64,000 nucleotides of DNA from Chloroflexota bacterium (GCA_016194865.1 JACQAT010000009.1:22473-86472), one strand, 5' to 3'; counted from the stretch's first letter, positions 32,333 through 41,107 are shown. Notes: generated from the letters alone by a model not told the origin. Numbers and translations: made by a program.

Positions 32333-35092
32333 TCACGGTATCAGCGTTACCGGTCGCGCCGGACCGACACCGAACCAGCGAAGCCCGTCGGCCACCACGT
32401 CGATGACGACCTGCGTCGCGCCGTCGGGCACGGGACCGAGCGACGCGCGGATCGTGACGCTCTCCGCGGGCGCGACCGGCGTCGCGATCAGAGTGCGCGG
32501 CCCGTCCCAGACGAGCACGTTGCCCGCGGCATCGAGCCAGTGCGCGGCGACGGCCACCGGCGCCGCACCCCCTGGCGTCCACGTGGCGCCGGACGCGTTC
32601 GTGATGGTGACGGTGGCGAATGGCGACGCGCGCGAGACCGTGAGCGGACCCGAGGAGAGGACCGCGCGAAAGTCCGCGGCGACGGAGAGCAGGCCGTCGC
32701 CCGGCGGGACCGCGAGCCCGGAGAACCAGGACACGCCTTCCTTCACGAGGTCGACCCGCACGCGATAGCCTCCCGCGATCAAAGGCGCGGCGACGAAGAC
32801 CGTCGAGGTCACGGATGCGCCGGGCGCGACGTCCGTCGCGAGGTCGGTGCGCTCGCCGTCCCAGAGCACGGTCGCCCCCGTGAAGTCGGAGAGGTGCGCG
32901 GCGATGTGGACCGGGTTCGGGCCCGCCGCGTTCCACGTCGCGATCCCATCGTTGCGGATCGTCACCGGAAGCGCGTAGCGGCCGCCCGGCAGCAGCGTCG
33001 GCGGCTGGCCGACGGTGTAGCTCGCCACGAGGCCGCTGGAGACCAGGACCACGAGGTCCCGCGTCGGCACGCCGAGACCGGAGAACCACGACACTCCCTC
33101 CTGCACGAGGTCGATCCGCAGGGTGTACGTGCCAGGCACGACCGGGGGTGTGACCGCGAGGCCCAGCACCGCGGTCGCGCCCGGGGCGACGTCGCTCGCG
33201 AGCGAGGTGCGCTCTCCCTCCCAGGTGACGAGGGCGCCCGTCGCGCCCAGCCAGTGATACGAAAGGTGGACGGGCGTGGCGCCGTTCGCGATCCAGGTCG
33301 TCGTCCCGGTGTTCGCGAGCGTCACGGGCACCGTGGTACGCGTGCCGATCGTGAACGCCGGCCCGGCCCCGGTCAGCGTGTACGTGGCCGTCGTCGTCGC
33401 GGCGCCGCTGCCGACGGTCACCGGGACGTTGCCGGTGGCGACGCCCTTCGTCGCGAACGATGGTCCGTTGTCCTGCGCGAGGTCGAAGCGCAGGAGTCGA
33501 ACCCCGCTCCCGGCGGGCACCGCGAGGACGACCGGCAGCGTGACGCTCGCGCCCGCGGCCACGTCGTTCGGCAGCGCGATCTTCGCGCCGGTCGCGAGCA
33601 CGTTGCCCGACAGGTCGAGCCACTGCGACGTCAGGCGGATCGCGCTGGTGCCCGCGCTCGCCCAGGTGAAGGACGACGTGTTCGTGACCTTGACGCTCCC
33701 CGCCAGCGACCCGCCGGCCGTGGCCGTCGTGGGTATGGCGCTGACGTCGTAGATCGCGCCGTAGCTCACCGTGCTCGACGTCGCGGTCACCGCGCGGAAC
33801 GCGTTCACGCGCCCCGCTCCGAATGCGCTGTCCGCCCCCGCGGTCCCGAGATCGTCCGCGGTCGCCTTGAGCCGGTCGGAGACCTGCTTGGCCGTGAGCG
33901 TCGGGTCGGCGCTCATCACGAGGGCGGCCGCGCCCGCGACGAACGGCGCTGCCTGCGAGGTGCCGGACAGCGCGCTGTAGCTCTGCGTCGCGCCATGCGT
34001 CGAGAGGTACGACGGGTACGTGGGGAGCGTGCTCACGATCTTGCGACCGGGCGCCGAGATGCCGACGTAGGACGCCTGCGTTGAGAAGAACGCGCGTGTG
34101 TCGTCGACATCCGTCGCGCCGACGGCGAGCACCTCCGGGTACGCGCCCGGGTAGCTCACCTCGTTGAGCGAGCCACAGGTGCCGCCGACCTGACCGCAGT
34201 TCCCCGCCGCCGCAACGACGAGCACGTTCTTGCCCGCGGCGTACACGACGGCGTTGCGCATGGTCGTGCTGTTGCTCGTCGAGCCGAGCGAGACATTGAC
34301 GATGCGCGCGCCGTGATCGACCGCCCAGGTGATGCCCTGCGCGACATCGCCGGTCGAACCGCTGCCTTCACAGTCAAGCGTCTTCACCGGAAGGATCTTC
34401 ACGCCGTACGCGACGCCCGCGATCCCGATCCCGTTGTTGCCGGCGGCGCCGATGATCCCGGCCACGTGCGTGCCGTGTCCGTTGTCGTCGTTGGCGGCGG
34501 TACCGCAGCCGGTCGTCGGCGCCGCCACGAAGCGCGCTCCGGAAAGCACCGCGCTCGCGAGCTCGGGATGCGTCGGATCGATCCCCGTGTCGATCGTGGC
34601 GACGATCACGCTCGGCGACCCACGAACGACGTCCCACGCCTTGTCGACGAAGGCCTTGCGGATGCCCCACTGCCCGAGGCCCGTGTACGGGTCGTTCGCG
34701 TAGTAGGCGTCGTTCGGCGTCAGATCGAGATGCACGGTCGCGTCGAGCTCGGCCGAGCTGACCGCGGGATCCCGCGCGAGGTACGCGGCGACCGCGTCCC
34801 CGTCACCGAACGCATCGTTCGCGCCGCCGGGCAGAACGACACGGGTCACGCCGAGCGCGCCGATCGTCCCCTGGATGGCGCCGCCAACGGTGTGGAGCGC
34901 GCGCAGGACATCGTCGCGCGTCGCGTCAGGGGAGAAGCGGACGAGGAGCCGCATGCCCGCCGGGCCATCGAGCGGAGCGGCGAGCGTCGCCGGGTCGAAC
35001 GGGCGCGCCACGGCGGCCGCGGCCGGGAGCGGCGCGAACAGTGCGGTGACGAGGATCGCGCACAGAGCTGCGCGGACGCTTGCGTGGAGCAC
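32333..35092 (-). CDS. Secreted S8 subtilisin-like serine protease with four wall-protein modules
   Basis: About 919 aa. Signal peptide MLHASVRAALCAILVTALFAP; a propeptide-like inhibitor segment (~45-120); then the subtilase domain with catalytic Asp168 (ATIDTGID), His206 (NGHGTHVAG), oxyanion Asn near 298 (VAAAGNCG) and Ser379 (SGTSQAAPFVAG). Calcium-type subtilisin layout, class A. The C-terminal ~440 residues are four wall-protein modules, two of them close to consensus (DLVQEGVSWFSGLGV, DLVKEGVSWFSGLAV). It likely processes surface proteins while bound in the wall or S-layer. GTG at 35092 follows GGGAAGAGAAGG; the open frame extends to 35191 without a signal peptide. It sits 112 bp after mreC. 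Confidence 0.92.
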   Translation of the reverse strand: MLHASVRAALCAILVTALFAPLPAAAAVARPFDPATLAAPLDGPAGMRLLVRFSPDATRDDVLRALHTVGGAIQGTIGALGVTRVVLPGGANDAFGDGDAVAAYLARDPAVSSAELDATVHLDLTPNDAYYANDPYTGLGQWGIRKAFVDKAWDVVRGSPSVIVATIDTGIDPTHPELASAVLSGARFVAAPTTGCGTAANDDNGHGTHVAGIIGAAGNNGIGIAGVAYGVKILPVKTLDCEGSGSTGDVAQGITWAVDHGARIVNVSLGSTSNSTTMRNAVVYAAGKNVLVVAAAGNCGQVGGTCGSLNEVSYPGAYPEVLAVGATDVDDTRAFFSTQASYVGISAPGRKIVSTLPTYPSYLSTHGATQSYSALSGTSQAAPFVAGAAALVMSADPTLTAKQVSDRLKATADDLGTAGADSAFGAGRVNAFRAVTATSSTVSYGAIYDVSAIPTTATAGGSLAGSVKVTNTSSFTWASAGTSAIRLTSQWLDLSGNVLATGAKIALPNDVAAGASVTLPVVLAVPAGSGVRLLRFDLAQDNGPSFATKGVATGNVPVTVGSGAATTTATYTLTGAGPAFTIGTRTTVPVTLANTGTTTWIANGATPVHLSYHWLGATGALVTWEGERTSLASDVAPGATAVLGLAVTPPVVPGTYTLRIDLVQEGVSWFSGLGVPTRDLVVLVSSGLVASYTVGQPPTLLPGGRYALPVTIRNDGIATWNAAGPNPVHIAAHLSDFTGATVLWDGERTDLATDVAPGASVTSTVFVAAPLIAGGYRVRVDLVKEGVSWFSGLAVPPGDGLLSVAADFRAVLSSGPLTVSRASPFATVTITNASGATWTPGGAAPVAVAAHWLDAAGNVLVWDGPRTLIATPVAPAESVTIRASLGPVPDGATQVVIDVVADGLRWFGVGPARPVTLIP

Positions 35093-35204
35093 CCTTCTCT
35101 TCCCGTTCAGGCTACGCGGATGAGCCGCTGTGGTCTCTAGCCAGAACGGGTGGACCTGTCCGCGGTTACGACTTCGTCGCGAAGCGAGCAAGTCGGCCCG
35201 AGGG

Positions 35205-36050
35205 CTACGACGTTGTCTTCACCACGAGGACCCGCTCGAGCTTGCGCAGGTCGACCGCTGGAAGCAGCACGGCCCGCTGGTATGCCGCGTTCTCGGCGCG
35301 GCCCACCTCCACGACGCGCCCCAGCAGCAGCCCCTGCGGATACAGCGAGCGCACCTCGTTGCCGGCCCCGAGTCCGGCGGTGACGACGAGGTCCCCCGTC
35401 TTCACGGGGTCGCTCTGGAGGATCCAGTCCATGACGAGAGTGTCGCCGAACTGCCCGCGCACGATGCCCGTCGCGCGTGAGCCCTGCACCAGCGCCGACA
35501 CGATCGACGCGGAATCTGTGACGAGCAGCACTTTCGAGTAGTCGCTCCCGGCATCGGTCACGCGGCCGACGACGCCCTGCTCGGACAGCACGATGTCGCC
35601 GACCGAGACACCGCTGTCGGTGCCGCTCGCGATCACCAGCCGGCGAAGCACGCCGCTCGGGTCGCGCGCGATGACGGAGCTCGGGATCGTCGCGTACGGC
35701 AGCGTCCGGGCGGTCGCGTCGAGCTTCGCGCTCTGCTGCGCGGCCACCGACTGCTCGCGCAGGCGGACGTTCTCGAGCGTGAGGCGGTCGTTGTCCTCGC
35801 GCAGGCGCGCGTTGTCCGCGCGCAGACGCTCGATCTCGCCGATGGTCGTGAAGAATCGATCGAGCGTTCCACCGGCGTCGGCGATCATGCGCTGCACCGG
35901 CACAAGCGCCGCGGTTCCCGATGAAGACGACGCGCGCACCGGATCCGAGTTGCGGAGCGCGAGCAGCAAGAGCGAGATCGCCAGCAGCAGCACGAACGGC
36001 CGGAGGGTGCTGGGCCGCGCCTTCGTGCGACCGCGGCCGAGCGCGCTCAT
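35205..36050 (-). CDS. mreC: Rod shape-determining protein MreC
   Basis: 281 aa: a short basic N-terminus, one membrane helix (FVLLLAISLLLLALRNSDP), a coiled coil of about 45 residues (IGEIERLRADNARLREDNDRL...), then the MreC beta-barrel pair (IARDPSGVLRRLVIASGTDSGVSVGDIVL...GVVGRVTDAGSDYSKVLLVTD, GLLLGRVVEVG). It links the MreB filament to the peptidoglycan elongation machinery outside the membrane. It starts 7 bp after mreB. No mreD or rodA follows; the next gene is the subtilase. The product is near the usual length for the family. Confidence 0.96.
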   Translation of the reverse strand: MSALGRGRTKARPSTLRPFVLLLAISLLLLALRNSDPVRASSSSGTAALVPVQRMIADAGGTLDRFFTTIGEIERLRADNARLREDNDRLTLENVRLREQSVAAQQSAKLDATARTLPYATIPSSVIARDPSGVLRRLVIASGTDSGVSVGDIVLSEQGVVGRVTDAGSDYSKVLLVTDSASIVSALVQGSRATGIVRGQFGDTLVMDWILQSDPVKTGDLVVTAGLGAGNEVRSLYPQGLLLGRVVEVGRAENAAYQRAVLLPAVDLRKLERVLVVKTTS

Positions 36051-36057
36051 CTCGTGC

Positions 36058-37107
36058 TCATCTCGGCGCCACGGTGTAGGTCTCGGTGACGAGGCTGCGC
36101 TCGTATTTCTCGAGCTCCTCGAGCACGCGGCCCGTTCCGCGCGCGACGCAGGTGAGCGGGTCGTCCGCGATGTGGACGGCCATCTGCGTCGCCTCGCTGA
36201 TCCGCGTGTCGAGCCCGCGCAGCAGCGCCCCGCCGCCCGCGAGGTAGATGCCCTGGTCCATGACGTCGGCGACGAGCTCGGGCGGCGTCTCCTCGATCGT
36301 GTCCTTCACCGCGTCGACGATCTGCTGGACCGAGGGATTGATGGCCTCGCGGATCTGCGCGCTCGTGACCTCGATCGATCGCGGAAGGCCGGTGAGCAGA
36401 TCGCGCCCTCGGAAGAACGTCGTGACCTCCTCGTCGAGCGGATACGCGGAGCCGACCGCGATCTTGATGTCCTCCGCGGTGCGCTCGCCCATCAGCAGGT
36501 TGAACTCACGGCGCGCGTACGAAACGATGTCCTGATCCATCTCGTCGCCGCCGATGCGGATCGAGCGCGCGATGACGATGCCGCCGAGCGAGGTCACCGC
36601 GACCTCGGTGGTGCCGCCGCCGATGTCGACGATCATCGAGCCAGATGGCTCGTTGACCGGAAGACCGGCGCCGATCGCCGCGGCCATCGGCTCCTCGACC
36701 AGGCGCGCCCAGCGCGCGCCCGCGGAGATCGCGGCGTCCTGGACGGCGCGCTTCTCGACCTCGGTCACGCCGGACGGGATGCCGATGATCACGCGCGGCC
36801 GCGCGAAGAGCGCGACGCCGCGATGCACCTTGTGGATGAAGTGGCGGATCATCAGCTCGGTCATGTCGAAGTCGCTGATCACGCCGTCCTTCAACGGACG
36901 GATCGCGACGATGGACGCGGGGGTGCGGCCGACCATGCGCTTCGCCTCGGCGCCGACCGCGAGGATGTTCCCGTTCCGCAGGTCCTTCGCGACGACGGAC
37001 GGCTCGCTGATGACGATGCCGCGGCCGCGCACGTGAACGAGGGTGTTGGCGGTCCCGAGATCGATGCCGATGTCGCGCGAGAACAGACCGAGAAGCTCGT
37101 CGAGCAC
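36058..37107 (-). CDS. mreB: Rod shape-determining protein MreB
   Basis: 349 aa, bacterial actin. Phosphate-1 motif DIGIDLGTANTLV, connect-1 and phosphate-2 segments (GSMIVDIGGGTTEVAV), and the adenosine region GIYLAGGGALLRGLDTRI are all intact; length is typical. It polymerises under the membrane to guide lateral wall growth. The start is GTG at 37107. A TATCGT box lies 8 nt upstream (37116-37121), consistent with a leaderless transcript, and a 65-bp dispersed hairpin element lies directly behind it. mreC follows after 7 bp. Confidence 0.97.
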   Translation of the reverse strand: MLDELLGLFSRDIGIDLGTANTLVHVRGRGIVISEPSVVAKDLRNGNILAVGAEAKRMVGRTPASIVAIRPLKDGVISDFDMTELMIRHFIHKVHRGVALFARPRVIIGIPSGVTEVEKRAVQDAAISAGARWARLVEEPMAAAIGAGLPVNEPSGSMIVDIGGGTTEVAVTSLGGIVIARSIRIGGDEMDQDIVSYARREFNLLMGERTAEDIKIAVGSAYPLDEEVTTFFRGRDLLTGLPRSIEVTSAQIREAINPSVQQIVDAVKDTIEETPPELVADVMDQGIYLAGGGALLRGLDTRISEATQMAVHIADDPLTCVARGTGRVLEELEKYERSLVTETYTVAPR

Positions 37108-37115
37108 TACGGGGA

Positions 37116-37121
37116 ACGATA
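37116..37121 (-). promoter_or_regulatory. Candidate leaderless -10 box of mreB
   Basis: TATCGT on the minus strand, 8 nt before the mreB GTG and immediately after the conserved hairpin element. It has the TA-N3-T pattern of sigma-70 -10 boxes. The -35 would fall inside the hairpin element and is not consensus, so this is only a candidate. Confidence 0.4.
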
Positions 37122-37185
37122 GGTGTCACAGCATCGCTTCGCGATGCCGTGACCGTCCTGCTCCTTCGCCTGCGGCTCCGTAGCA
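37121..37185 (-). repeat. Dispersed hairpin element, copy A (upstream of mreB)
   Basis: About 65 bp that recur near 59192 with roughly 90 percent identity (six substitutions and one indel by hand count). The core is an imperfect palindrome: GTCACGGCATCGC and GCGATGCTGTGAC on the minus strand with loop GAA, followed by a conserved arm containing GGCGAAGGAGCAGGACG. It fills most of the 91-bp gap between the NlpC/P60 gene and mreB. Where the copies differ inside the stem, pairing is kept (T-A here, T-G in copy B). Confidence 0.88.
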
Positions 37186-37198
37186 GCCGCGGAGCGGG

Positions 37199-38683
37199 TC
37201 AGCGGCCTTCTGTCGGTCGTGGGACGAAGGTGGTCGGCTGCGGCTTCGGCAGCGGAGGAAGCGGTCCGGTGAACCCCGGAGTGCGGCCCGGCGGCAGCAC
37301 CGTCCCCGTCGGCGAGGGACGAGGCGTCGGGGTGACCCCGGGCGCGAAGTAGGGCGTCTGCGGCCGGGGGGTGACGATCCGCTGCGTCGGCCGCGGGGTC
37401 GAAGGCCGTGGCGTGAACGGGCGCGGCGTGTAGTTCTGCCGAGGCCTCGGTGTCTCGCCCGGACGGCCGCCCTCGCGGGGCTGCGACGGCACGAACCCGC
37501 GGTCCGGGATGGGCGACGAGAGGGGCGCGGGGACGACGGCGGCGGAGCCGGCGCCGGAGAGGCCCGCCAGCCGGATCGGCTGGTACCGCGCGTCGTACGC
37601 GACGACGCGATGGACCGAGCGCGGCGGGGTCTCCTCGTACACCCAGACCAGGCTGTGGGCCTCGTTCGCCCAGGCCTCGAAGATCCGGATGTGACCGAAG
37701 CCCTCGGGGTCGCGGCCGATGGTGAGGTCCATCGCGTCCCCGGCGCGGAGGTCTTCCTTATCGACGCTCGCGGCGACCTGCCAGATCGAGTCGGTGGTGT
37801 AGCGGTCGACGCCCCAGGCGCGGCTCACGTAGGCCGAGCAATCCATGCCGTACGAGGTCGAGTTCCCGCCCCAGACGTAGGTCAGACCGAGCATCTGCGC
37901 GGCGCGCGAGAGGATCGTCGCGCGGACCTCGAGAGAGCGGTCCTTCGATGCCTCGGGCGCGGGCGCCGGGACGACGACGGGCGGTGGTGGCGGGGGCGGC
38001 GGCACGGCGGCGGGGGCGCTCGGGCCGTTCTGGTCCGCGCGCAGCGACGCGAGCGCGATCGCGATCGCCGGCGCGAGCTGCGCCCAGTCATGCTCGATCG
38101 AGTAGGCACGCACGACGAGGCGGCGCTCCGTGTCACGAGCGACGAAGTACCGGGTCAGGGTGTGCATGCCCTCGTAGGTCCCCTCGTCGTCGACGGAGAG
38201 GAAGCCCGGGACGGACGCGATCGCGCCCTTCTCCGCCTGCCAGTCGATCTCAAGTGTCGAGAGCGCGCTCTCTTCCCGGACGACGCCGACCGAGATGATC
38301 GCGCCGGCGTCGAGGACGAGGCCGCTGGTGAGGGGCAGCGGCTGCGCGTACAGGCTGGGGTCGCCCATCCTCAGCTGGAAGCGGACGACCTCGAGCACCG
38401 GGTCCATGGGATCGGGGTTGAGCGCGGTGTCGGGTCCGAGTCGCCAGCCGATCGGCGGCGTGATGGACACCTTCGCGATGGGATCGATGAACGGCACCGC
38501 GGCCGGGCGGAGGGGGTCGGGCAGGTCGTTCGTCGCGACCCGGTAGCGGATGGGGGCGGCGACGGGCGCCGTGCCGGCGGTTGGCTGGGCCGCGGTGACG
38601 CTCGTCACAGGGAGCAGGACGACCGCGAGCGCCGCGACCACGATCAGGCCACGACGGAGCTCGGCGCGCAGATGCATCCCCAC
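37199..38683 (-). CDS. Secreted NlpC/P60-family cysteine peptidase with proline-rich tail
   Basis: 494 aa. An N-terminal membrane/signal helix (GLIVVAALAVVLLPVTSV), a ~190-residue domain of unknown type, a proline run (about residues 222-240), then an NlpC/P60 papain-like domain with ILSRAAQMLGLTYVWGGNSTSYGMDCSAYVSRAWG (catalytic Cys in MDCS) and the later His in GFGHIRIFE. Such enzymes cut peptidoglycan stem peptides. The last ~100 residues are T-P-R-P-rich repeats (YTPRPFTPRPSTPRPT), a wall-spanning linker. It lies directly upstream of the mreB transcription unit. GTG 38683 and ATG 38677 are both possible starts. Confidence 0.9.
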   Translation of the reverse strand: MGMHLRAELRRGLIVVAALAVVLLPVTSVTAAQPTAGTAPVAAPIRYRVATNDLPDPLRPAAVPFIDPIAKVSITPPIGWRLGPDTALNPDPMDPVLEVVRFQLRMGDPSLYAQPLPLTSGLVLDAGAIISVGVVREESALSTLEIDWQAEKGAIASVPGFLSVDDEGTYEGMHTLTRYFVARDTERRLVVRAYSIEHDWAQLAPAIAIALASLRADQNGPSAPAAVPPPPPPPPVVVPAPAPEASKDRSLEVRATILSRAAQMLGLTYVWGGNSTSYGMDCSAYVSRAWGVDRYTTDSIWQVAASVDKEDLRAGDAMDLTIGRDPEGFGHIRIFEAWANEAHSLVWVYEETPPRSVHRVVAYDARYQPIRLAGLSGAGSAAVVPAPLSSPIPDRGFVPSQPREGGRPGETPRPRQNYTPRPFTPRPSTPRPTQRIVTPRPQTPYFAPGVTPTPRPSPTGTVLPPGRTPGFTGPLPPLPKPQPTTFVPRPTEGR

Positions 38684-38748
38684 CTGTGAGCCGAACGCCC
38701 CGCCAAGCGAGCCGTTACGCCCCCGTCACATGGTCACGTGGCTACCGG

Positions 38749-39423
38749 TCACCCGCCGAGCTGGCCCCGGCGCTTCAGGCTCACCCAGCGACCGCCCGCC
38801 CCGATCACGAGATGGTCCACGACCGGGATACCGAGAAGCCGGCCGGCTGCCACCGCCTCGCGGGTCGTGCGGACGTCGTCCGCGGAGGGCTCGGGGTCGC
38901 CCGATGGGTGGTTGTGGGCCAGCAGCACGCCGGCCGCGTTGCGCCGGACGGCCTCGCTGAAGAGCTCGCCGATACGCACCGAGGTCCCCGAGACGTTCCC
39001 GCGGTAGAGGCCGGTCACCGCGATGAGCCGCTGCTTTCGATCGAGCAGCGCGACGACCACCGCCTCGCGCTCGAGATGCGCGAGCCGAGGCGCGAGCGCA
39101 CGCGCGGCGGCCTCGGGCGTGTCGAGCGGCTCGGCGTCGGCATCGGCCGACACCATGCGGCGCCCGAGCTCGGCGGCGGCGAGGACGCGCGCGCGGGTCG
39201 CGGGCCCCAGTGCCGCGAGCTGCGAGCCGTCCGCGCGACCGAGCGCGCGCAGGCCACCGAGCGAGACGAGGAGGTCGTGCGCCATGCGGCGCGCGTCGCG
39301 GCCCGGGCGGCCGCTCGCGATCAGCAGCGCGAGGAGCTCGTCGTCGGCGAGGCTGGCGGCGCCGTCGCGGAGCAAGCGCTCACGCGGTCTGGTCGACGCG
39401 GGCCACTCGCGGATCGCCGGTAT
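38749..39423 (-). CDS. radC: RadC/JAB-domain protein, non-standard start likely
   Basis: The N-terminal helix-hairpin-helix-like region (LSDxELL equivalent LADDELLALLIASG) is followed by the JAB/MPN metalloprotease-like domain with E-x-F...VLLAHNHPSGDPEPSADD, the H-x-H-P-S-G-D-x-x-P-S-x2-D signature complete, and VVDHLVIG. RadC's biochemical role is unsettled. The first ATG/GTG/TTG is TTG 39375, which cuts off the conserved IREWPASTRPRERL segment. The frame stays open to the TAG of the preceding gene, and the only plausible starts are ATA 39423 (giving 224 aa, the family length) or ATC 39414. I take the longer form. Confidence 0.85.
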   Translation of the reverse strand: MPAIREWPASTRPRERLLRDGAASLADDELLALLIASGRPGRDARRMAHDLLVSLGGLRALGRADGSQLAALGPATRARVLAAAELGRRMVSADADAEPLDTPEAAARALAPRLAHLEREAVVVALLDRKQRLIAVTGLYRGNVSGTSVRIGELFSEAVRRNAAGVLLAHNHPSGDPEPSADDVRTTREAVAAGRLLGIPVVDHLVIGAGGRWVSLKRRGQLGG

Positions 39424-39447
39424 GCCTTCGTGATCGGCGCGCGCTTG

Positions 39448-39951
39448 CTAGGTCGAAGACTCCGCCGCCTTCCCGCCGGTGTGGACGGTCCAGTCGCGCT
39501 CGTCGAAGTCCTTCGCGCAGAACGGGCAGATGTTCCACTCGGGGCGGATGAGCTTCGCGCACGAGGGGCAGACACGCTTCAGGCGGGTGCGGCAGGTGGG
39601 GCACAGCAGGAACTCGTCACCCACGCGCTCGTGGCAGGTGGGACAGACGAGACGCTGCTCCGCCTCCGCGAGGAGGCTCTCTTCCGCGAGCTGGCGCTCG
39701 TACGACTCGGCCAATGTCTCGCGCGGACGGATGATCAGGTAGAGGAACAGGCCGAGGACGTTGAGCACGACGACCATCAGGCCATAGAGGTACGGCGTGA
39801 TCTGGTTCTCGGTGCGGCTCTGCGCGTCGCGAACGGCCCAGTAGACCATCGCGAGGTAGAGGAAGAGCACGTACAGCCCGATGAAGCGCAGCGAGAACTG
39901 CACGAGCGCGTTGTTGACGAACGACGTCCAGATCCCACCGATATCGGGCAT
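39448..39951 (-). CDS. Membrane protein with C-terminal double zinc ribbon
   Basis: 167 aa: two membrane helices (FIGLYVLFLYLAMVYWAV and LYGLMVVVLNVLGLFLYLII), a short charged linker, then four C-x2-C pairs (CPTC, CPTC, CPSC, CPFC) forming two zinc ribbons, so the ribbons would be cytoplasmic if the N-terminus is outside. Proteins of this shape are common and mostly uncharacterised. ATG at 39951 follows the dehydratase-like gene by 9 bp and its TAG is immediately followed by the open radC frame. Confidence 0.87.
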   Translation of the reverse strand: MPDIGGIWTSFVNNALVQFSLRFIGLYVLFLYLAMVYWAVRDAQSRTENQITPYLYGLMVVVLNVLGLFLYLIIRPRETLAESYERQLAEESLLAEAEQRLVCPTCHERVGDEFLLCPTCRTRLKRVCPSCAKLIRPEWNICPFCAKDFDERDWTVHTGGKAAESST

Positions 39952-39960
39952 GGCCCTCTC

Positions 39961-41028
39961 CTAACGCGACAGTGGCGTGCGCGTGTCAAGCGACGAGCGC
40001 GCCACCCTGTCCCTCCAGTAGTCCAGCAGGTCACGCAGTGTCTGCTCGAACGGGATGCGCGGCTCCCAGCCGGTCGCCGCGCGGAACTTCGAGGTGTCGG
40101 CCCACAGGATCTTCACGTCGGAGGGCCGCAGCCGCGCCGGATCCTCTTCCGTGCGGATCTTGATGTTCGAATGGGACAGCAGGATGTCGAGCATCTCGCG
40201 GATCGACCAGGTGCGGCCGCTGCCGACGTTGTAGCTCTCGCCCGGCTCCGCTTTCTCGAGCGCGAGCCAGTAGGCGCGCACCATGTCGCGCACGTCCGTC
40301 CAGTCGCGCTTCGAGGTGAGGTCGCCGTGGTAGATCACGGGCTGGTGGCGACCGGCCTCGATCTCGGCGATCTGGCGCGCGAAGGTGCTCGTCACGAAGA
40401 TGGTCCCGCGGCGCGGGCCGGTGTGATTGAAGCCGCGCGTCACGACCAGATGCATGCCGTACGACTTGAAGTACTGATACGCGAGCTTGTCCTGCGCGAC
40501 CTTGCTCACCGCGTACGGTGAGAGCGGCCGCAGCGGATTCGTCTCCTTCATCGGGACCTCGTCGGGATGGACCAGGCCGTACTGCTCGCTCGAGCCCGCG
40601 ACGTGCATCCGGATCTGGGTGTCGTGGCGACGGATCGCTTCGAGCAGGTTCAGCTGCGACTCGATGTTGGTGCGCAGCGTCGCGGCCGGCTCGTCGAACG
40701 AGGACTGCACGAACGACTGTGCCGCGAGGTGGAAGATGCGCTGCGGCTGCACCGACGCGACGAGCTTCTCGACCGCGCCCGCGTCCGTGAGCTCGCAGTG
40801 CAGCAGCGTGACGCGGCCCTTCTTCGCGTCCGCGCGAAGGCCGGCGCCGTCGCTGTAGCGGCCCTCGACGATGTCGATCTTCCCGGCGCGGGTCAGCTCC
40901 TCGAGGTTCTCCATACGGGAGCGCCAGCGATACGTTCCGTAGACCGAGACGTCCGGGTGCTCGGCGAGGATGTGCTCGGCCAGATGGCTTCCGGCGAAGC
41001 CCGTGATCCCGGTGATGATGACCCGCAT
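39961..41028 (-). CDS. GDP-mannose 4,6-dehydratase-like SDR
   Basis: 355 aa with ITGITGFAGSHLAEHIL (NADP-site glycine motif), HLAAQSFVQSSFDEP, the catalytic region AGSSEQYG, Y-A-V-S-K, and TRGFNHTGPRRG, the last two close to GDP-mannose 4,6-dehydratase (Gmd) and its relatives such as RmlB and Tyv. Gmd makes GDP-4-keto-6-deoxymannose for deoxyhexoses; because neither a Fcl nor an Rmd partner is adjacent, I keep the name general. ATG at 41028 is clear. It belongs with the surface-sugar genes in the left part of the window although separated from them by 20 kb. Confidence 0.88.
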   Translation of the reverse strand: MRVIITGITGFAGSHLAEHILAEHPDVSVYGTYRWRSRMENLEELTRAGKIDIVEGRYSDGAGLRADAKKGRVTLLHCELTDAGAVEKLVASVQPQRIFHLAAQSFVQSSFDEPAATLRTNIESQLNLLEAIRRHDTQIRMHVAGSSEQYGLVHPDEVPMKETNPLRPLSPYAVSKVAQDKLAYQYFKSYGMHLVVTRGFNHTGPRRGTIFVTSTFARQIAEIEAGRHQPVIYHGDLTSKRDWTDVRDMVRAYWLALEKAEPGESYNVGSGRTWSIREMLDILLSHSNIKIRTEEDPARLRPSDVKILWADTSKFRAATGWEPRIPFEQTLRDLLDYWRDRVARSSLDTRTPLSR

Positions 41029-41107
41029 ACGAGGAAGGCAGAGTAGCAAAGGGCATGCCGCGCTTGGCTGGGGAGCGAGGGGGCGAGCGCGCGAGTCGGT
41101 GAGCGGC

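Noticed and set aside
35169..35181. Terminator after mreC (CTTCG-TCG-CGAAG)
   Set aside because: The stem is only 5 bp and no T-tract follows on the minus strand.
37300..37480. Repeat array (CRISPR-like) in the NlpC/P60 gene
   Set aside because: The periodicity comes from in-frame T-P-R-P codons of a proline-rich tail; no spacer-repeat structure.
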